From Sabethes cyaneus (taxonomy: Eukaryota > Arthropoda > Insecta > Diptera > Culicidae), in NCBI RefSeq assembly GCF_943734655.1, contig NC_071355.1:96107449-96171448 (forward strand): a stretch of DNA of 64,000 nt. Direction: 5' to 3'. The stretch's first letter is position 1. The number at the start of each line of letters is the position of its first letter. Shown piece after piece: positions 13,200 through 25,890 of the stretch. A program made the translations under genes and the position numbers. The notes under the pieces were generated by a model. That model was not told where the DNA came from and searched no databases. It saw nothing but the letters and a program-made list of their open reading frames with translations.

Positions 13200-13985
13200 A
13201 CTTATGGGTCCTAACTCTAGGCCGCTATCTTCACACGTAATTGTGTAGTCGCCTTAACGATCCCATGGTGATCTATGCAAGCAGTGAGGCCATTGCTAGG
13301 GACACTCTCCCCTACCCTTCGTGGGGGTAGGGATGTCAGCATCCGATCAGCGTTAGTCAGGAATGTATCATCTGATCCTACACCACCGCACTTTGACGTG
13401 AGTGACGAGCTTTGAACGTACCTAGAGACCAGCCACGGTTTTAACGGGACGGAAGGCAGCTGTACCATAAGCCTACTCGCCGTTTCGGGAAGGTACCACA
13501 CTTCCTTACCTAAGGTAGTAGAATAGCACAGCCACCGAATCCGAATGCAAACGTTTTTTCCCGCCCGTCCAGTACACCATAATTAGGATCTTCCTGGAAC
13601 CGATCCTAATGTGCCCACGGCACTCCTGATCCGGTTTTTTCGTTTAAAGTCCTGAGCTCGAACAGGCACTACGGCGTTCGCAGCTGGCTTATAGGAGTTG
13701 AGCCCCGCTCGCCTCTTTACACCATTGCGCTACGCTACCCGCAAGCACAACGTGCCCCCCTTTCCCTGTTAGCACGCAACTGAGGGTGTAACCAAAGACT
13801 GGTATTTGTCGACCCTAGGCCCAGTTGCGTCCCGGCCGGCACCGCGTGGAGGTAGGGATAAGAGTTCCCGCTCCCATCCTTTCATCCTTTCCTTCTACGG
13901 ATTCGCGCAAAGTCGAATGCGACTTTGTTCGGCACTTCGGCCTTAACCGGCCTCGGCCTATAGCCTAGTTCTAGTGAAAGAACAG
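13200..13985 (-). other. R1 5' leader with possible internal pol III-like boxes
   Basis: This GC-rich non-coding stretch precedes R1 ORF1 on the minus strand. A perfect A-box-like TAGCGCAATGG lies at 13732-13722, and a partial B-box-like TGTTCGAGCTC at 13664-13654. Their order and spacing are tRNA-like. This could be chance or a tRNA/SINE-derived leader. A short hairpin is also visible around 13905-13926 (caaagtcg and cgactttg arms). Confidence 0.4.
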
Positions 13986-15305
13986 GGGGTTTTGACATTC
14001 TTTCAATAAAAAATAATAGATTACTTACAGTCTTGAGAAAATAGTTATAACATATGACAATTGTATGTCGGCAAAGTATTTTTATTGGCAAAAGATAGAT
14101 TTTATAGGCTGAATTTAGAAACCTGCTGAAAATACTCTCCCGTACCCTACATATCGGCCCAATAGCCTTTCGGTGTGCTGGAGGCCGACCGAATAAAACC
14201 CTACATATCATTGTTTCATTCAAACTTTAAAAAAATTAAACGACGAAACGCTAACAACGTTCAGGAGCCGCCCGGGGAAAATTGTTTCTAGCCAGACTGC
14301 GCCATAGCATGGTAGTCGTAGACTTGGATAATATTTTTACCAAAATACCGACTCGCTAATGCGGTAGACGGGTAATATATGACGGCATATTGCACAAGAT
14401 GATAAAAATTCTTAAATAATTGTCAATTCCATTTTTAACGGAATTTTATCACTCGGTCGTGTGTTCAGTTCACTATGCACTCTAAAAGATTTTCTACCTT
14501 TGTGAAAGTTGCACGAAAATTTTCATTCAAAAATTGAGAGCAGCTCAGAATATCCTCCAAGGTAATTTCGAATCGCATTCTCTTATTTCCCTCCGGATGT
14601 GAGTGACTCACTATTGACGGTAATTTCCGTTTTTTCCATGTGTTCAATAATGAAAATAACAACCAGGGACAAACATAATCTTCCATAATACACATATTTA
14701 TTGCAATTTGATTTCCGTATCAAATGTTTCCTATCATGTTTATCGTGAGATCACTGGCGAACAAAAAGCAAATGTACATGTACACAGTATTAGTAGTTAC
14801 CATGATTTTCCGAATAAGAACTTCACAATGATATTCACGGTCTCGAGTCGCGTTCACCGAAAATTTAAAGAGAGCTCAGAATATTAACCTACGCGACCGA
14901 AAGCAATTCCAGAAACAAATTCTGCGAAATCATTTAGACTTTTTTCAATCCAAAAGTTTTCCCAAGATATATTAATGGAGAGGAACAATTGTTTCTCATT
15001 CATGGTAAATTGTATTAAATCTTTAAAGTTTGAACAGGATGATCCAATAATGCATTCGTATCATCAAACAATAAAATAACGGTATAATTCAGACTTAAAA
15101 ACAGTTCGACAAAGTATCTACTCAATTTCAACAACAAAATAAGACAATCTACAACTCAACGCAACAATTGGAGAGTATAACGAAATCAACAGTTTTCGAC
15201 AAACAAAGAAATAAAACCCAATTCAACTTGTTTTGATATCACATATTAGCGGTAGCGGTACCCCCCCGGTTAGCCGTTTATATGTGTCAGCAAGGAAGGA
15301 AAAAT
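13986..15305. other. AT-rich sequence without recognisable features
   Basis: I see no supported gene, RNA or transposon terminus. Short ORFs at 14223-13882 and 14695-14465 on the minus strand lack recognisable motifs, and the first runs into R1 leader sequence. A small C-tract lies near 15261. Confidence 0.45.
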
Positions 15306-17130
15306 AAACCTGATTTAATCCACCTAGTGGTGAAAGGAACCTTTGTTATACGGTCTTACTTGCTATTTGAGATAGAGTAAGTAAGTTGTAAGAAGAAATA
15401 TTATTCTTTAACATATACATTGCGTAGTAAAGGTCTAGACCTTTACTTTACTTTTACTTGAACTTACCCACATTAGTAATAACTTACTCGGCAATTTCAT
15501 GAGAAAAATAACTATCAAAATTTGTAAGTGCTTCTATTTTGTTCAAATTTTGTAAGCTTATTCAATTTCCAAAATTTTTATGTAAACCAACGCACAATGC
15601 AACGTTAACTAATAGATGAATTATGTTCCGAAGACGCACAGTGCGTTGAACGTATGCGACTGCGGGACAAAACTCAAAACTGCTAGTTTTAGACATTTTA
15701 TCACGCTAGTGTAATGAAAAAAGTAGTTTGTGATAATCGAAGCTAGTATTTGCTTAAATGTCTCAAAATATTTACATAATGGCCAAAATGTCCCAAACGC
15801 CAAATTTTTACGCAAGCATTCCAAAAGTTTTTCATCATTATATGGGTTGCCGTCGGCTAAATAACTACTAAAGTTGTTTGTGAAAGCGGCATTTGTACTA
15901 GAAATACTTCGGTAAATTCAGTAATGCCATCTAGTGTTAGATTAAGCAGCACTCGAAGATCAACCTTGGCTGCAATTTCGGTAATCGAAAAGTTTTTCTT
16001 CAGTGCATGAAAGCTTGGAAAGCTATGTTTATGGAAGACGTTTAAGCATTTTTAAGCAAAATATACTTTCGTACTAACAAATCTATATCTGTGAACAGAG
16101 CTACTGTTTAAGTAATACTTAAGCCTTTTTTACCATTCTCAGCCGTAACGGAAAAGTAAATAATAATTTTCCGTGGCATAATTTGAGACAAAGTCTGCAG
16201 CTCGACGTTCTGTTTTTGTTGGGCCATTTTTGAAAACCTTTTAATTAGATCCACGAAACGAATTTCCAGTAGGAAAACCGTTATCATTGATTATTCGTCA
16301 TTATTATCAACCCGAGAAACGGGAAAAAACGGCAGCAGGTATTAAGTTTATTAATTTTTTTAAAGAAATATTTACTCGCTATATGAAATAAATTTGCTTT
16401 GAGTTTTGAACAGTAATAGCACAAAGCTTCATAAACAGTGGTTTCTTTTAACAGGGAAACATATTATAGTAGAATCAATGGAAATCTGACGGTTTAGCAG
16501 TGCTTGACGTTGATCTTCAAATATTGAAATATCTTGCAGAGTTGCAGGTAGTTGCAGCTAAAACCTGTTCGATCTTGTAGAGGACACTTTGAACAATTAT
16601 TCTGTGTATATTTTAGCTTGGAAGTCGGTGGAACATTTTTTAAATCAGTAATCAAAGTTGGAGTTCTGTAATTTGGAAGGACAATATCTATGACGTTTCT
16701 ATGGGGCGATTTTTTAGGAGTGAGGTCAAAATGAATTCCTTCTATAACCAAAATTTATTCTACTAACCTTGATTGTTATTCTCCATTTTAAAGATTTTGA
16801 TTACACAAACTATGAAACTTTTACGAACGTGATGAATAACCTTCAAAAATGAAAGCAAAATTTGTAAGTAAAATCTACTCTGCCACTTGACAGTTTGAAC
16901 GCTTTTAATAGTAGTTGTAGCGCTTTCCCAAGCAAACTAATACTTGTTTATATAGCAGAAGGCGTCTATAAACAATTCTAAATACTCAGTATACCCGATT
17001 TAAAAAAAGTGAAAAACGATTTTTGTCTATGGCTCAACGCACTGTGAGACGTGTCGATTTCTATCTCAAATAGCAAGTAAGACCGTATAACAAAGGTTCC
17101 TTTCACCACTAGGTGGATTAAATCAGGTTT
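15306..17130. mobile_element. 1.83-kb non-coding unit with perfect 70-bp terminal inverted repeats
   Basis: The 70 bases at 15306-15375 and at 17061-17130 appear to be exact reverse complements. Both begin 'aaacctgatttaatccacc' and contain 'cctttgttatacgg'. The interior is AT-rich with no transposase-like ORF, so it is non-autonomous. No direct target duplication is evident, because the flanks are A- or T-runs. A shortened relative with one terminal repeat occurs at about 29250-29569, again next to the (CA)n family, so the two parts may form one larger element (15306-19178). Confidence 0.8.
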
Positions 17131-18884
17131 TTTTTGGTTTACGGCTATTGTCTCGCGCGAGCAACCGTGTTACAAGAGTTGGCGCGAGTGTTCAAGGGTT
17201 AATATCTTTTGACCTGCAAAACCAATTCTTCTGAAATTTTGCATATATATTTGCAGCAATAAAACCTCTAATTTGATGCCAAACTAATTTAAACTAATTT
17301 AAAGCAAAGGTTTTTGAACTATGCATAATTTCCTGTAATGCCGTTCTATTCGATTCACTTCAATAAAGTTTTCTTGAAAAAATTTCATCAATTTTTTATT
17401 AACCTTCGGTTACTCACGCTGTTGTATTCTGAACAACATGTGTAGGTTTTTGAATGCCATATTTACCAATCGTTGTTTAACTAACGTATATTCTTCAATA
17501 AACTTGTTATGAGCAAAATGTCAGAATTATTCAATGCAATAATACTTTAAATTGTTAGGAAAATAGATCAGCATAAACCGACAGCACAGAAACGAAGCAA
17601 GCAGCATGTGAGGTGTACCGCTATTGGCCCCAACTGGATTTTTATCACGTTATTTCATATGAAAAAATGGTGTCTGTATATAGCAAAACTAGCAGCAAAT
17701 GTAAAATGTTTAAAATGTATCCGTCAGTTGGTAGTCGAGTGATTCGGGGTCAAAATCAGGGTATTTTTATAATCAAAGTTCAACAGTTCCTAAACAAGCA
17801 AACATAGAGGTATACTATTTTCAGCAAAGTTGTGTATTTTTACTATTTGTATAACTTTGTAATACATGAAAAAGTCGACAATACGACAATTACAAAAAGA
17901 GCTTAACTAGAAAAACTGATTTTACAAATTCAGAAACAATAAATAAGATTTCACTGTCTTCGCTGCAGAGATAGAAGGTTACAGTCTTCAGCAAAATTTC
18001 TTGAAATAATATGCTCTCAAACTTTGCAGAACACATCAATGTATTATATTGAAACTGAAGAAAAATAATTTTTTTATTTCACTTTTAGGGGGATTAATCA
18101 AAATTTAAATTCTACCAAATGATAGAGCATTCAATTTCAAGAAACTCTTTCAAAGGTTCGATAAACCTAAAACCAAGTTTTCCAAGTCAAAACTCTAGTG
18201 CGCACGTTTTCTTTGGTTTTGGGCTATTGTGCGCGCGAGTAACTGTGTTGCAAAAGTTGGCGCGAGCGTTCGAGGATTAATATCTTTTTACCGGTAAAAT
18301 CAATTCTTATGAAATTTTGCATATATATTCGTAGTGTCAAAACCTGTCGTTTGATATTAAAATAATTGAAATTAGGTAAATTATCTTGGTTAAAATCATT
18401 ATAAATTATTGTTAATTTTGGTGTGGTATATACGATTGCTCATAACTTTCAAATTGAACGACCAATCAAAAAACCATTCAATAGTAATCTATCCGGCTAT
18501 ATTACCCTTCAAATGAAACTAATAACGCATAAATCGGTTTGGCCATCTCTGAGAAACAGGCGATCATTTGGACCTTGTCAAAACTGTTTTTTAAGCGTAA
18601 CTTTTAAACTGCATATTTGTTTTTGATGAAACTTGGTAGAAAGTTTAGCGATAGCAAGAGCATTCATTTGGTACTAAGATCATTCAAATTGGTTGTGTAG
18701 TTCCGGAAAAAACCGTGTCACGTTGTTTTCACATTTTTGCCTATAACTTTTAAACGAAACGTCGTACCACGAAACAACTGAATTGGTGATATACTAAGCA
18801 TAAATACCTTTCAAACAAAAGTAATAGCGGATGAATCGGTTCAGCCATCTCCGAGAAACAGGCGATAGAAAATGAGCTGCACAC

Positions 18885-19053
<169 letters not shown>

Positions 19054-19147
19054 GACATTGCTCAATTCGTCGAACCCTATCGAATAGTATAAGAAACTTG
19101 GCCCTCCGGGCCTTGGTTCTATTTCACGTTTTTCGACCAATTTCTAA

Positions 19148-19174
19148 ACCTTTGTTATATAGTATAACAAAGGT
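19148..19174. repeat. Terminal hairpin ACCTTTGTTATA-TAG-TATAACAAAGGT
   Basis: Perfect 12-bp arms surround a 3-nt loop at the end of the (CA)n repeat. The same hairpin ends the copies at 27044-27070 (perfect) and 33647-33673 (one arm mutated), so it is a fixed end structure of the family. Confidence 0.85.
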
Positions 19175-19178
19175 AAAA

Positions 19179-20097
19179 CGTTCAGACTGGATCCATTTCA
19201 CCGCCACTATTCTAATGGGAAAAGTTCTCGAAAAGTCATCACTATAATGGTGAATTTTCCGCTGTAATTGTTCCCCTATGAAATAAAAATTGTCATGTTG
19301 TAAGTCTCAATGAAAGTTCTCGAACAGATTCTTGAGCAAAGTGGAAGAAAATTATACCCTTCTAGCTGTTCGCAAAAGAAAGCATATGCCCGTGTAGAAT
19401 AACAAGATTTGTGGCGTAATTCATAATTCATCAAATCGGTGGAAAGTTACGCTCGAGAAAACGAGCATCAGGGAAAACCGCGTCTTAACACAAAACGCGC
19501 CTGGCGGCTCCAACGATCTTTACGACCACTTTTACTGTTGTGATGAATTTATCAAGGAAGTGAGAACAAATAGAATCGCCATTATGCGGAGTATACATAC
19601 AAAATGAGCCTTTCGGTGGAAAGCCTCAGCACTTGACATGATGAAATATGAGTGCGGTAAATTGAACTGATTTCGAGTGTGAAATAAAATTTACACCCTA
19701 ACAGGTTGGTGTCGGAACGGCAGTAAACATTCGCGACATATGTCAATATGTGAACACAGCATTGTGACTTATTCATTACCAGTTTCTGGAGAGCTTGTAA
19801 CAGCGGCAGAAACAACAGAGCATTTTTATGGTGGAACTACGTGTTGCGGCGAATGTAACATCTGCATTAAACGTAGAACGTTGCCAACCTGCCAAATTAT
19901 TAATGAGTTCAAATGTAAGGGATTCTGGCTTGCGTCACCGATCAGGGTAAAAAAGGTTATCCCTGATTGGCACGCAGGGTACTGGAAGTCTTCGCTTTGG
20001 AACTAGCTCAATTTCTATGAATGTAAGTTTAACGACGAAAGGAAGATCACTTTATATAATTGACCTGAAACTACTGGTGTTAAAACTTAAACTATAG
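19179..20097. other. No recognisable feature
   Basis: This is AT-rich single-copy-looking sequence. A short plus-strand ORF at 19740-20006 contains cysteines (CCGECNIC) but has no family resemblance I can name and no splice context, so it is not called. Confidence 0.4.
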
Positions 20098-20099
20098 TA

Positions 20100-20325
20100 C
20101 AGGCAGTACACAATCATTGGTCACACACAATTGTGGTTGTGGATCATTTTGACTTTATTTGACAGCTAATTTCCGTTTAAATATTACCAACTGATTTATT
20201 AAATTATTAGTGCTACTTGGGAGTAATCATTTTATCAATGAATAAGTATAATATGTGAACATAAATCGGTAGTTAAAGTTAAAATGATCCACAATTGTGT
20301 GTGACCCATGATTGTGTACTGACTG
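20100..20325. mobile_element. 226-bp MITE, Tc1/mariner-type ends, TA target duplication
   Basis: The left end 'caggcagtacacaatcattg' and the right end 'catgattgtgtactgactg' are inverted repeats extending about 45 bp inward, through 'ggtcacacacaattgtgg'. TA dinucleotides flank both ends (20098-20099 and 20326-20327), as expected for Tc1/mariner insertions. There is no ORF. A partial relative of the right end lies at about 31255-31275. Confidence 0.8.
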
Positions 20326-22540
20326 TATACAGTTTTTATTCTCAGTGATGGCAGTTCGCAATATTATTGTGCAAATCCTGTACTTAGCTTATGCATACAT
20401 TTTACACAAAGAACTCCTAACATCCATTTTCCATATAACAACAATAGAATGTCCCGTTTTAGTTCATAATGGGATGAATCTTTTGTCGCCTTATTGTTCT
20501 ATGCGCTTTTCCATTTCCGGTTGCTGAAGGTTACGTCGTATTGCAGAAAAATAGTAACGCATCTTCTCGTAGATGCCACAGAGAAGTTGAGATAGAAACT
20601 ACTCAGAACCATTTTAATGTGTGCGTAAACTAAGATTCTGAGAAATTGAACGGTATGTAGACCAAATCCCTGTGTAGGTAGTTATAAGCCATAAATAAGT
20701 AGCAGAACAAAAATAGACGTAAGTTCCTATGTTATTTCTACCTTTGTTGGGTTGTTTCAGCCTCATGAATGAATTTTATTGCTACATAATGCGGATTTGT
20801 CTATTTATATGCTATTGCTGACGGTAAGTGACATAGCTGGTACTAAATTGCGACAAATTTTGACGTAGGACTACGTCTTACGGCAAGGTTTGGGATAGGG
20901 TGTCATTCCAAAAAATCGAAAAATCCGAGCGTCACGAAAAATGATAGATTTTGAGCGCTAATGACTTAGCGGTTTCCAGATCGATTTCAAATATTTTTAC
21001 GCCAACCGATCGGAAAATCTTCTACGCATCCACATTAATGATGAAACCTATTGATTTCAAAGTACGTAGTATTGAAAAATTGAAAATAATGAACTATTGT
21101 CCGACTGGAAATCTTCGCTTCGTGATTGGTTGATGATTCTTTGCAGCGTTCTAAACCTATACCAATTTGATATCTGTGCTTGGGAAGTAAGCCAAAACAA
21201 GTGACTAAAGTTTCCTCCTGCCAACAAATTTCTTACGAACGCGATTAAACCTAATCCAATTTGATGTTTGATGTTAGGAAAGTCTGCCAGATTACAAAAG
21301 TCCTTTGTCTCAACAGTTCGCAAATTCCTTACGGCAAGACGATTAACGACAAGGTCGTCAGAGTATATTTATGGCAGTCAGTATGGCACCGAATATCACC
21401 CTTCCTTTCCCTTCTTCTGTGTACCAACATATCCCATAGACTCGGGAAACCATCACAAGAAAAACAAAATTAATTCCTAAAAATAAAAAATAAGAAAACT
21501 TATCCAATTTAATTCTACTATGTGTATTTTATTCAATTTTATTCATGTGACGAATAGAACGGCCGAAAAAAATTAATGAAAAATCGACGATGAAAAAGTG
21601 AATATATGGTGATGAATTTTAATTGGGAAGAAATGTCAATATTTAGTGTAATTTATGCCGCAAATAGTAATACAACTTATAGAATCCAATGTAACATTGG
21701 ATCATCACTCGCGAAACTTAACTTGAGGCACAGAAAACTTTAATTTACCACCAGAACAGTTATTTAGTAAGATATAATGATTTTGCCGAAACTGTTCACT
21801 TGAATTGATAGGAAAAGCTTGACTTCGTTTCGATTGCAATTCCGAATCCGCGACCGTCGTTGTTGTACGTTGCCAAAGAAACGAACGTTTATATGGAGTG
21901 ATGCCAACATAAACTTTTAAGCATGAAATTGACTAATTATTTTCGCTATTAAATTAAAGGTCATAGAGTGTCGATAATATACTTTTGAAATTCTCTGATA
22001 ATAAAATTAACCGTAAACAACATTTTATGTGATATAGGATTACTGTCGGATTTAGTTCAACAGCAAAAATAGATCCGCGATTCTATGTTTCATAATTGTT
22101 CACAACAGATTGTTACCTACTACTAGCAACTTTGTTCTCAACAAAACGATAGTGGCAACAAGTACTGAAATCAGTGAAAAATCAACTGGACTCTGACGAC
22201 CTTCACCTTAAACCTAGGCGAATTTGATATCTGTGTTGGAAAAATGCGCTACAACTATATAGTCAATAGTCAAAGAAAGGAATATCATCTTTGATTCGAA
22301 AACTGGTTACAACTCAGTGCATTTTTGACTGCAATCTAGTGGTAACAGGAACGCTTTTTACACGGGAAAAAATTTACCACTTTCAATAGACCTGTCAAAT
22401 ACTCTGGTATAAATTAACGATGTGGAAAACAACAGATGCACCCTTATAAAGCGAATGGTCTTTTATTTGACAATTTTTGTATTGTGATTATTTTCTAAAA
22501 TTTTTCATCATACTCCCCTAACAGTTGCGCAAGCAACGTA

Positions 22541-23862
22541 AGGGTAAGCGGGGCAAGACCGCCCACTTAAGCAAAACCACCTGTGTAAAAAAAAGTTGTA
22601 GCTCAATTTCTAATTTATCTGCTTTAAATGAACAATTGATCTGTTACCTACATGTAAAAAATAAAAACATAAATATCTGTAATGATTTTCTATTTTTTAT
22701 TGCGATTTGAAAACACGTCCAAAAAAAAGAGTATTTTTTCCATGCGGGGTGAAACACGCCCACTAACGGGGTAAAACCGCCATAGCGTATAACTTTAACA
22801 ATATTCAACCGATTTGAACGTAACTGGTGGCATTGGATTTGTGAATTTATCTAATTTAAACAAATTAAATCAGTTTGACATAAAACAATACATGGTTCCC
22901 CGAGATTCGCAATTTCGAAAGAGTGTCCGGCAACCACTCGTATTGGAAGAATATCAGTAATATTGGTACCAACAGTCTTGAAATTGATACCGTGTAGTTT
23001 CCTTAGACAACAAGATGGATCGAGTTAGGTATCCTGGAGTCTTTAAGGACTAGAGAGGATCTAAGATAAAATATAAGAATATGAGTATTAAAGTTCCTGC
23101 AATTGATCCGGTAAGTCATTTTTTCACATTCCAAATTGTTCTGATTGATAAACCAGATACATATTATTTTTGCATTGCTACGAAAATTTGCTATATTTTC
23201 ATTAAAAAAATGTTTATTCCATGATATTTGTTCCAAGAGGGAGGAATTATTGAAAAAAGCTATATCCGAGAAAACAAAGAAATGTCCATAGCGCCCGCAG
23301 GGAAAATTGGCGAATTAGATTTTTTCAAATAGTCTACCAGCTACAAGTTAAGCACATTTACATTATTTTATGTAAATCTGATATTCTTCGGTCCAAACTA
23401 TGCAATTATTTTAAAAATCTCCTTATCGCACTAGCATTATGAACGACGGTCTAGCGCCGTTCGTTGTGGGCGGTTTACCCCCCAAATGACCGATTTACAC
23501 ATTTCACTACTTATTTCAACAAAACTGCATGAACAGTTATCTAATTTAGGTACTGTCGGATGAAGACAGGATCAGAGATGCGATATGGGTTGGATTTACT
23601 AAAAGTTTTAACGTTTTGAATAAAATAAACCCTAAGTTCTGTGGGAACAAAGTTATAAAAAACGAAACGATTATAACGAAAAATCTGTTTTCATTTATTT
23701 CTCTGATAGTTTATACGATATTGCTGTACAAGGCATTGTAAAATATTGCGTACGTATTCAGTAACATGACTGTCATCAACATTTAACACCAATTTGTGCA
23801 AGGCCCTGTAAAACCATGGTAGGCGGCTTTACCCCGGCGGGCGTTGTTACCCCGTTTACCCT
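22541..23862. mobile_element. ~1.3-kb TA-flanked element with AGGGTAARCGGGG inverted ends
   Basis: The ends 'agggtaagcggggcaagac' and 'gttgttaccccgtttaccct' are inverted and flanked by TA on each side. Related 'ggggtaaaaccgcc' words occur internally at about 22770 and 23460, as subterminal repeats. There is no intact ORF, so it looks non-autonomous and mariner/Tc1-like by its TA duplication. That class assignment is inference. Confidence 0.65.
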
Positions 23863-24084
23863 TATATCTTTTGCACTCACCCGAAATATCGGTAGAGACT
23901 GTCAACGCAAAAATGATGACAAAAGCAACAATATTTTGCTCATAACAATAATGTGTGTTTGTATATAAAGGTCTAAAACTATGTATGCAAGGGTGTATAT
24001 GTAAAGGCCAACTGCTTAAATGACTTTAGAAGAAATCTTTTTAATCTGGAGGATTTTTCCAGACTAACGGTAGAAAAAACCTAA

Positions 24085-24573
24085 AGTAACCAGTTGCCTT
24101 GTGATCAATTTAATCAAAATTTAGAACAATTCGATAGCTCACAGATGAACAGTATAAGATATACCACAGGCTGGATAGCATCAACCATCACGCACAAAGA
24201 GTGTGTGGAAATTTTGCGCGGTGATGCCAGATCGTCGGAGTCGAACAACAAATTGGCGAAGTATAAGGGTGTTGAACATCATTCTGTTAGTAAGCAGCTG
24301 AAAAAATTTATTTCAACCATCGTAACGGTATTTGAAAAAAACTTCGACCAGCTGCTTTGAGAAAGCCCCATCGGTACTAAAAAGCGTATACGAGAGCTGT
24401 TAGAAGGTAAAGAAACGTTCATCTGTAGCAGTTGCATTGCATCTATCCTAGATAGATACTTGAACATGTTCATGAAAGCTAAGATGAAACGCCTAAACGA
24501 AATTTTTAAGAGTAAGAAAATAGATTGTAAGAAGAGAACAAAATCCGCTGAACATAACAAATCTGCTTATTAA
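24085..24573 (+). pseudogene. Unrecognised ORF remnant with CxxC motif, split by a stop
   Basis: A plus-strand frame opens at 24085, reads to a TGA at 24358-24360, then continues in the same frame for about 70 more codons to a TAA at 24571-24573. It includes 'YTTGWIAS', a conserved-looking cysteine region 'FICSSCIASILDRYL' and a basic tail rich in lysine. The style resembles the C-terminus of a DNA-transposon protein, and it lies between inverted ends at 20862 and 26242. I do not recognise the family. It has no visible exon boundaries, and the in-frame stop suggests decay. Confidence 0.45.
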
Positions 24574-24639
24574 ATATTATTTCAATCCAATCATTTTGTT
24601 TTTTTGGTATGGATATTATATATACTGAGATGCCCTTTT

Positions 24640-24765
24640 AGATTTCATCTGCATAACAATGTTCTGCCAACAAACTCGGTTCATGACTTTCTGTCCAATT
24701 TCTCGAATGTCCCACACTTTCCAGGTCTTGCTCCACTTGGTCTAACCATTGCCTAATTGATATGA
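24640..24765 (-). pseudogene. RTE retrotransposon 3'-end fragment
   Basis: The minus strand encodes 'QWLDQVEQDLESVGHSRNW' and a short tail. This resembles the C-terminal end of mosquito RTE-like ORFs, whose usual form is 'RARWLDQVEQDL...RNW'. The fragment is only about 40 codons, with no catalytic region. Confidence 0.5.
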
Positions 24766-24935
24766 CACATAGAAGAAAATCTTTTGAAAACCACCGTCCT
24801 ACATGTTTTGATTGTATACTAGCACCCTCTTTTATGCATGTTTCGGGTTTTATGAGAGGTGGGTGTGGCTGTCAAACTGCATACATTGTCCATATCCCAC
24901 TCATTGGTCTTGGTACCTTCGGCACTGGGACCTAA

Positions 24936-25355
24936 TCGACCAAACCTCATGATTTTAGTCATAACCTTGAAATGCGGTCAGGCATATATTAATATTTCTT
25001 GAAAGGATGGTTCAGTCAGACTGAACCAAGTGACAAAACTCTGATTTCGAGAAAAACGCGTTCAAAGTTTGCTGTTCTGTATGGGTTATAGCTATCAATC
25101 GTTCGAAATCATCTCTTAACTCTTGCTGTTTGCAATATTTATGTAGTCTGATTAGAGTAAAATGTAGTTTACAAAATTCTTGGTCGTTTGCTGTCATTAG
25201 CTCACTTTTTTAAAATTTGCGTCTTGGTCCGGTCTGATTTAACACCGACCAATTGATGAAGGGACGGTAAGGGACGGCGACACTATGCAGGCCTACTATA
25301 TATGCCTGACCGCATTTCAAGGTCATGACTGAAATCACAAGGTTTGGTCGATTTT
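24936..25355. repeat. Foldback repeat with ~55-bp arms
   Basis: The arm at 24936-24990, with 'tcgaccaaacctcatgattt' and 'ccttgaaatgcggtcaggca', is closely matched in inverted orientation at about 25297-25355. The spacer is about 300 bp. Diverged relatives of one arm occur near 32165-32230 and 33930-33990, so it belongs to an interspersed family. Confidence 0.65.
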
Positions 25356-25599
25356 CACAGGAACGGAGCCTTCCCCCGAAATCCCGCGCTGAGAATCGCG
25401 GCTAACACGCTGGCAGACGAACGGCATTCACACGCAATACCTTGAAAGTCGCAAGGGCCTGCATAGTGTCGTCGTCCCGCCAGTAAACACAAAGTTAGAT
25501 TAAACTTCTCGGTTGGTGGTTTCTACAGTAGGTGTAAGAAGAGGCACAATTTGTGTCTAAAAACAGCCCAACCCATGCCGCTACATTAATGAGGGGGGT

Positions 25600-25890
25600 T
25601 ATGCAGTCTCCTTTTGTCCAGCGCCTCTGTAGTTCATAGGTACACGAGTACCAGCGAGCCACATGCCCTGGCGGGTGTTGTAGGTTCCAATCCGGTTAAA
25701 ATCTCAGATTATCGCTTGGTTCGACCCATGCACCTTCCAGTATTGGACAAAAGGTAGGAGTCACGACAGCAACTTGTTAAGCGTAGCTACCAATATCCCC
25801 CCCCCTTCCTTTTCATTCTTTCCCCTCCATTCCCAAAAAATCCTTCTTCATTACTTTCCCTTACCGTCCCTTCATCAATTGTAGAACCAT
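25600..25890 (+). mobile_element. Probable tRNA-related SINE
   Basis: A B-box match GGTTCCAATCCGG lies at 25683-25695, preceded by a weaker A-box-like 'gtagttcataggtacacg' near 25629. The order and spacing are those of a pol III tRNA-type promoter. The downstream part is pyrimidine-rich (runs of C and T at 25798-25830). It has no coding capacity. The 5' and 3' limits are approximate. Confidence 0.5.

Larger units (their letters stand above)
11546..13985 (-). mobile_element. 5' portion of a decayed R1-clade retrotransposon
   Basis: This is a GC-rich block on the minus strand, clearly different in composition from its AT-rich surroundings. From 5' to 3' on that strand it has a long leader (about 13985-13200), ORF1 with a zinc knuckle (13199-11826) and the beginning of ORF2 (11848-11546). 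The element is cut at 11546 by the nested CR1-like element and resumes at 8061. The 5' limit near 13985 is set by the composition change and is approximate. Confidence 0.8.

Noticed and set aside
19740..20006. Cysteine-containing plus-strand ORF of 88 codons
   Set aside because: It has no recognisable domain, no splice or promoter context, and a length within chance expectation for AT-rich DNA.
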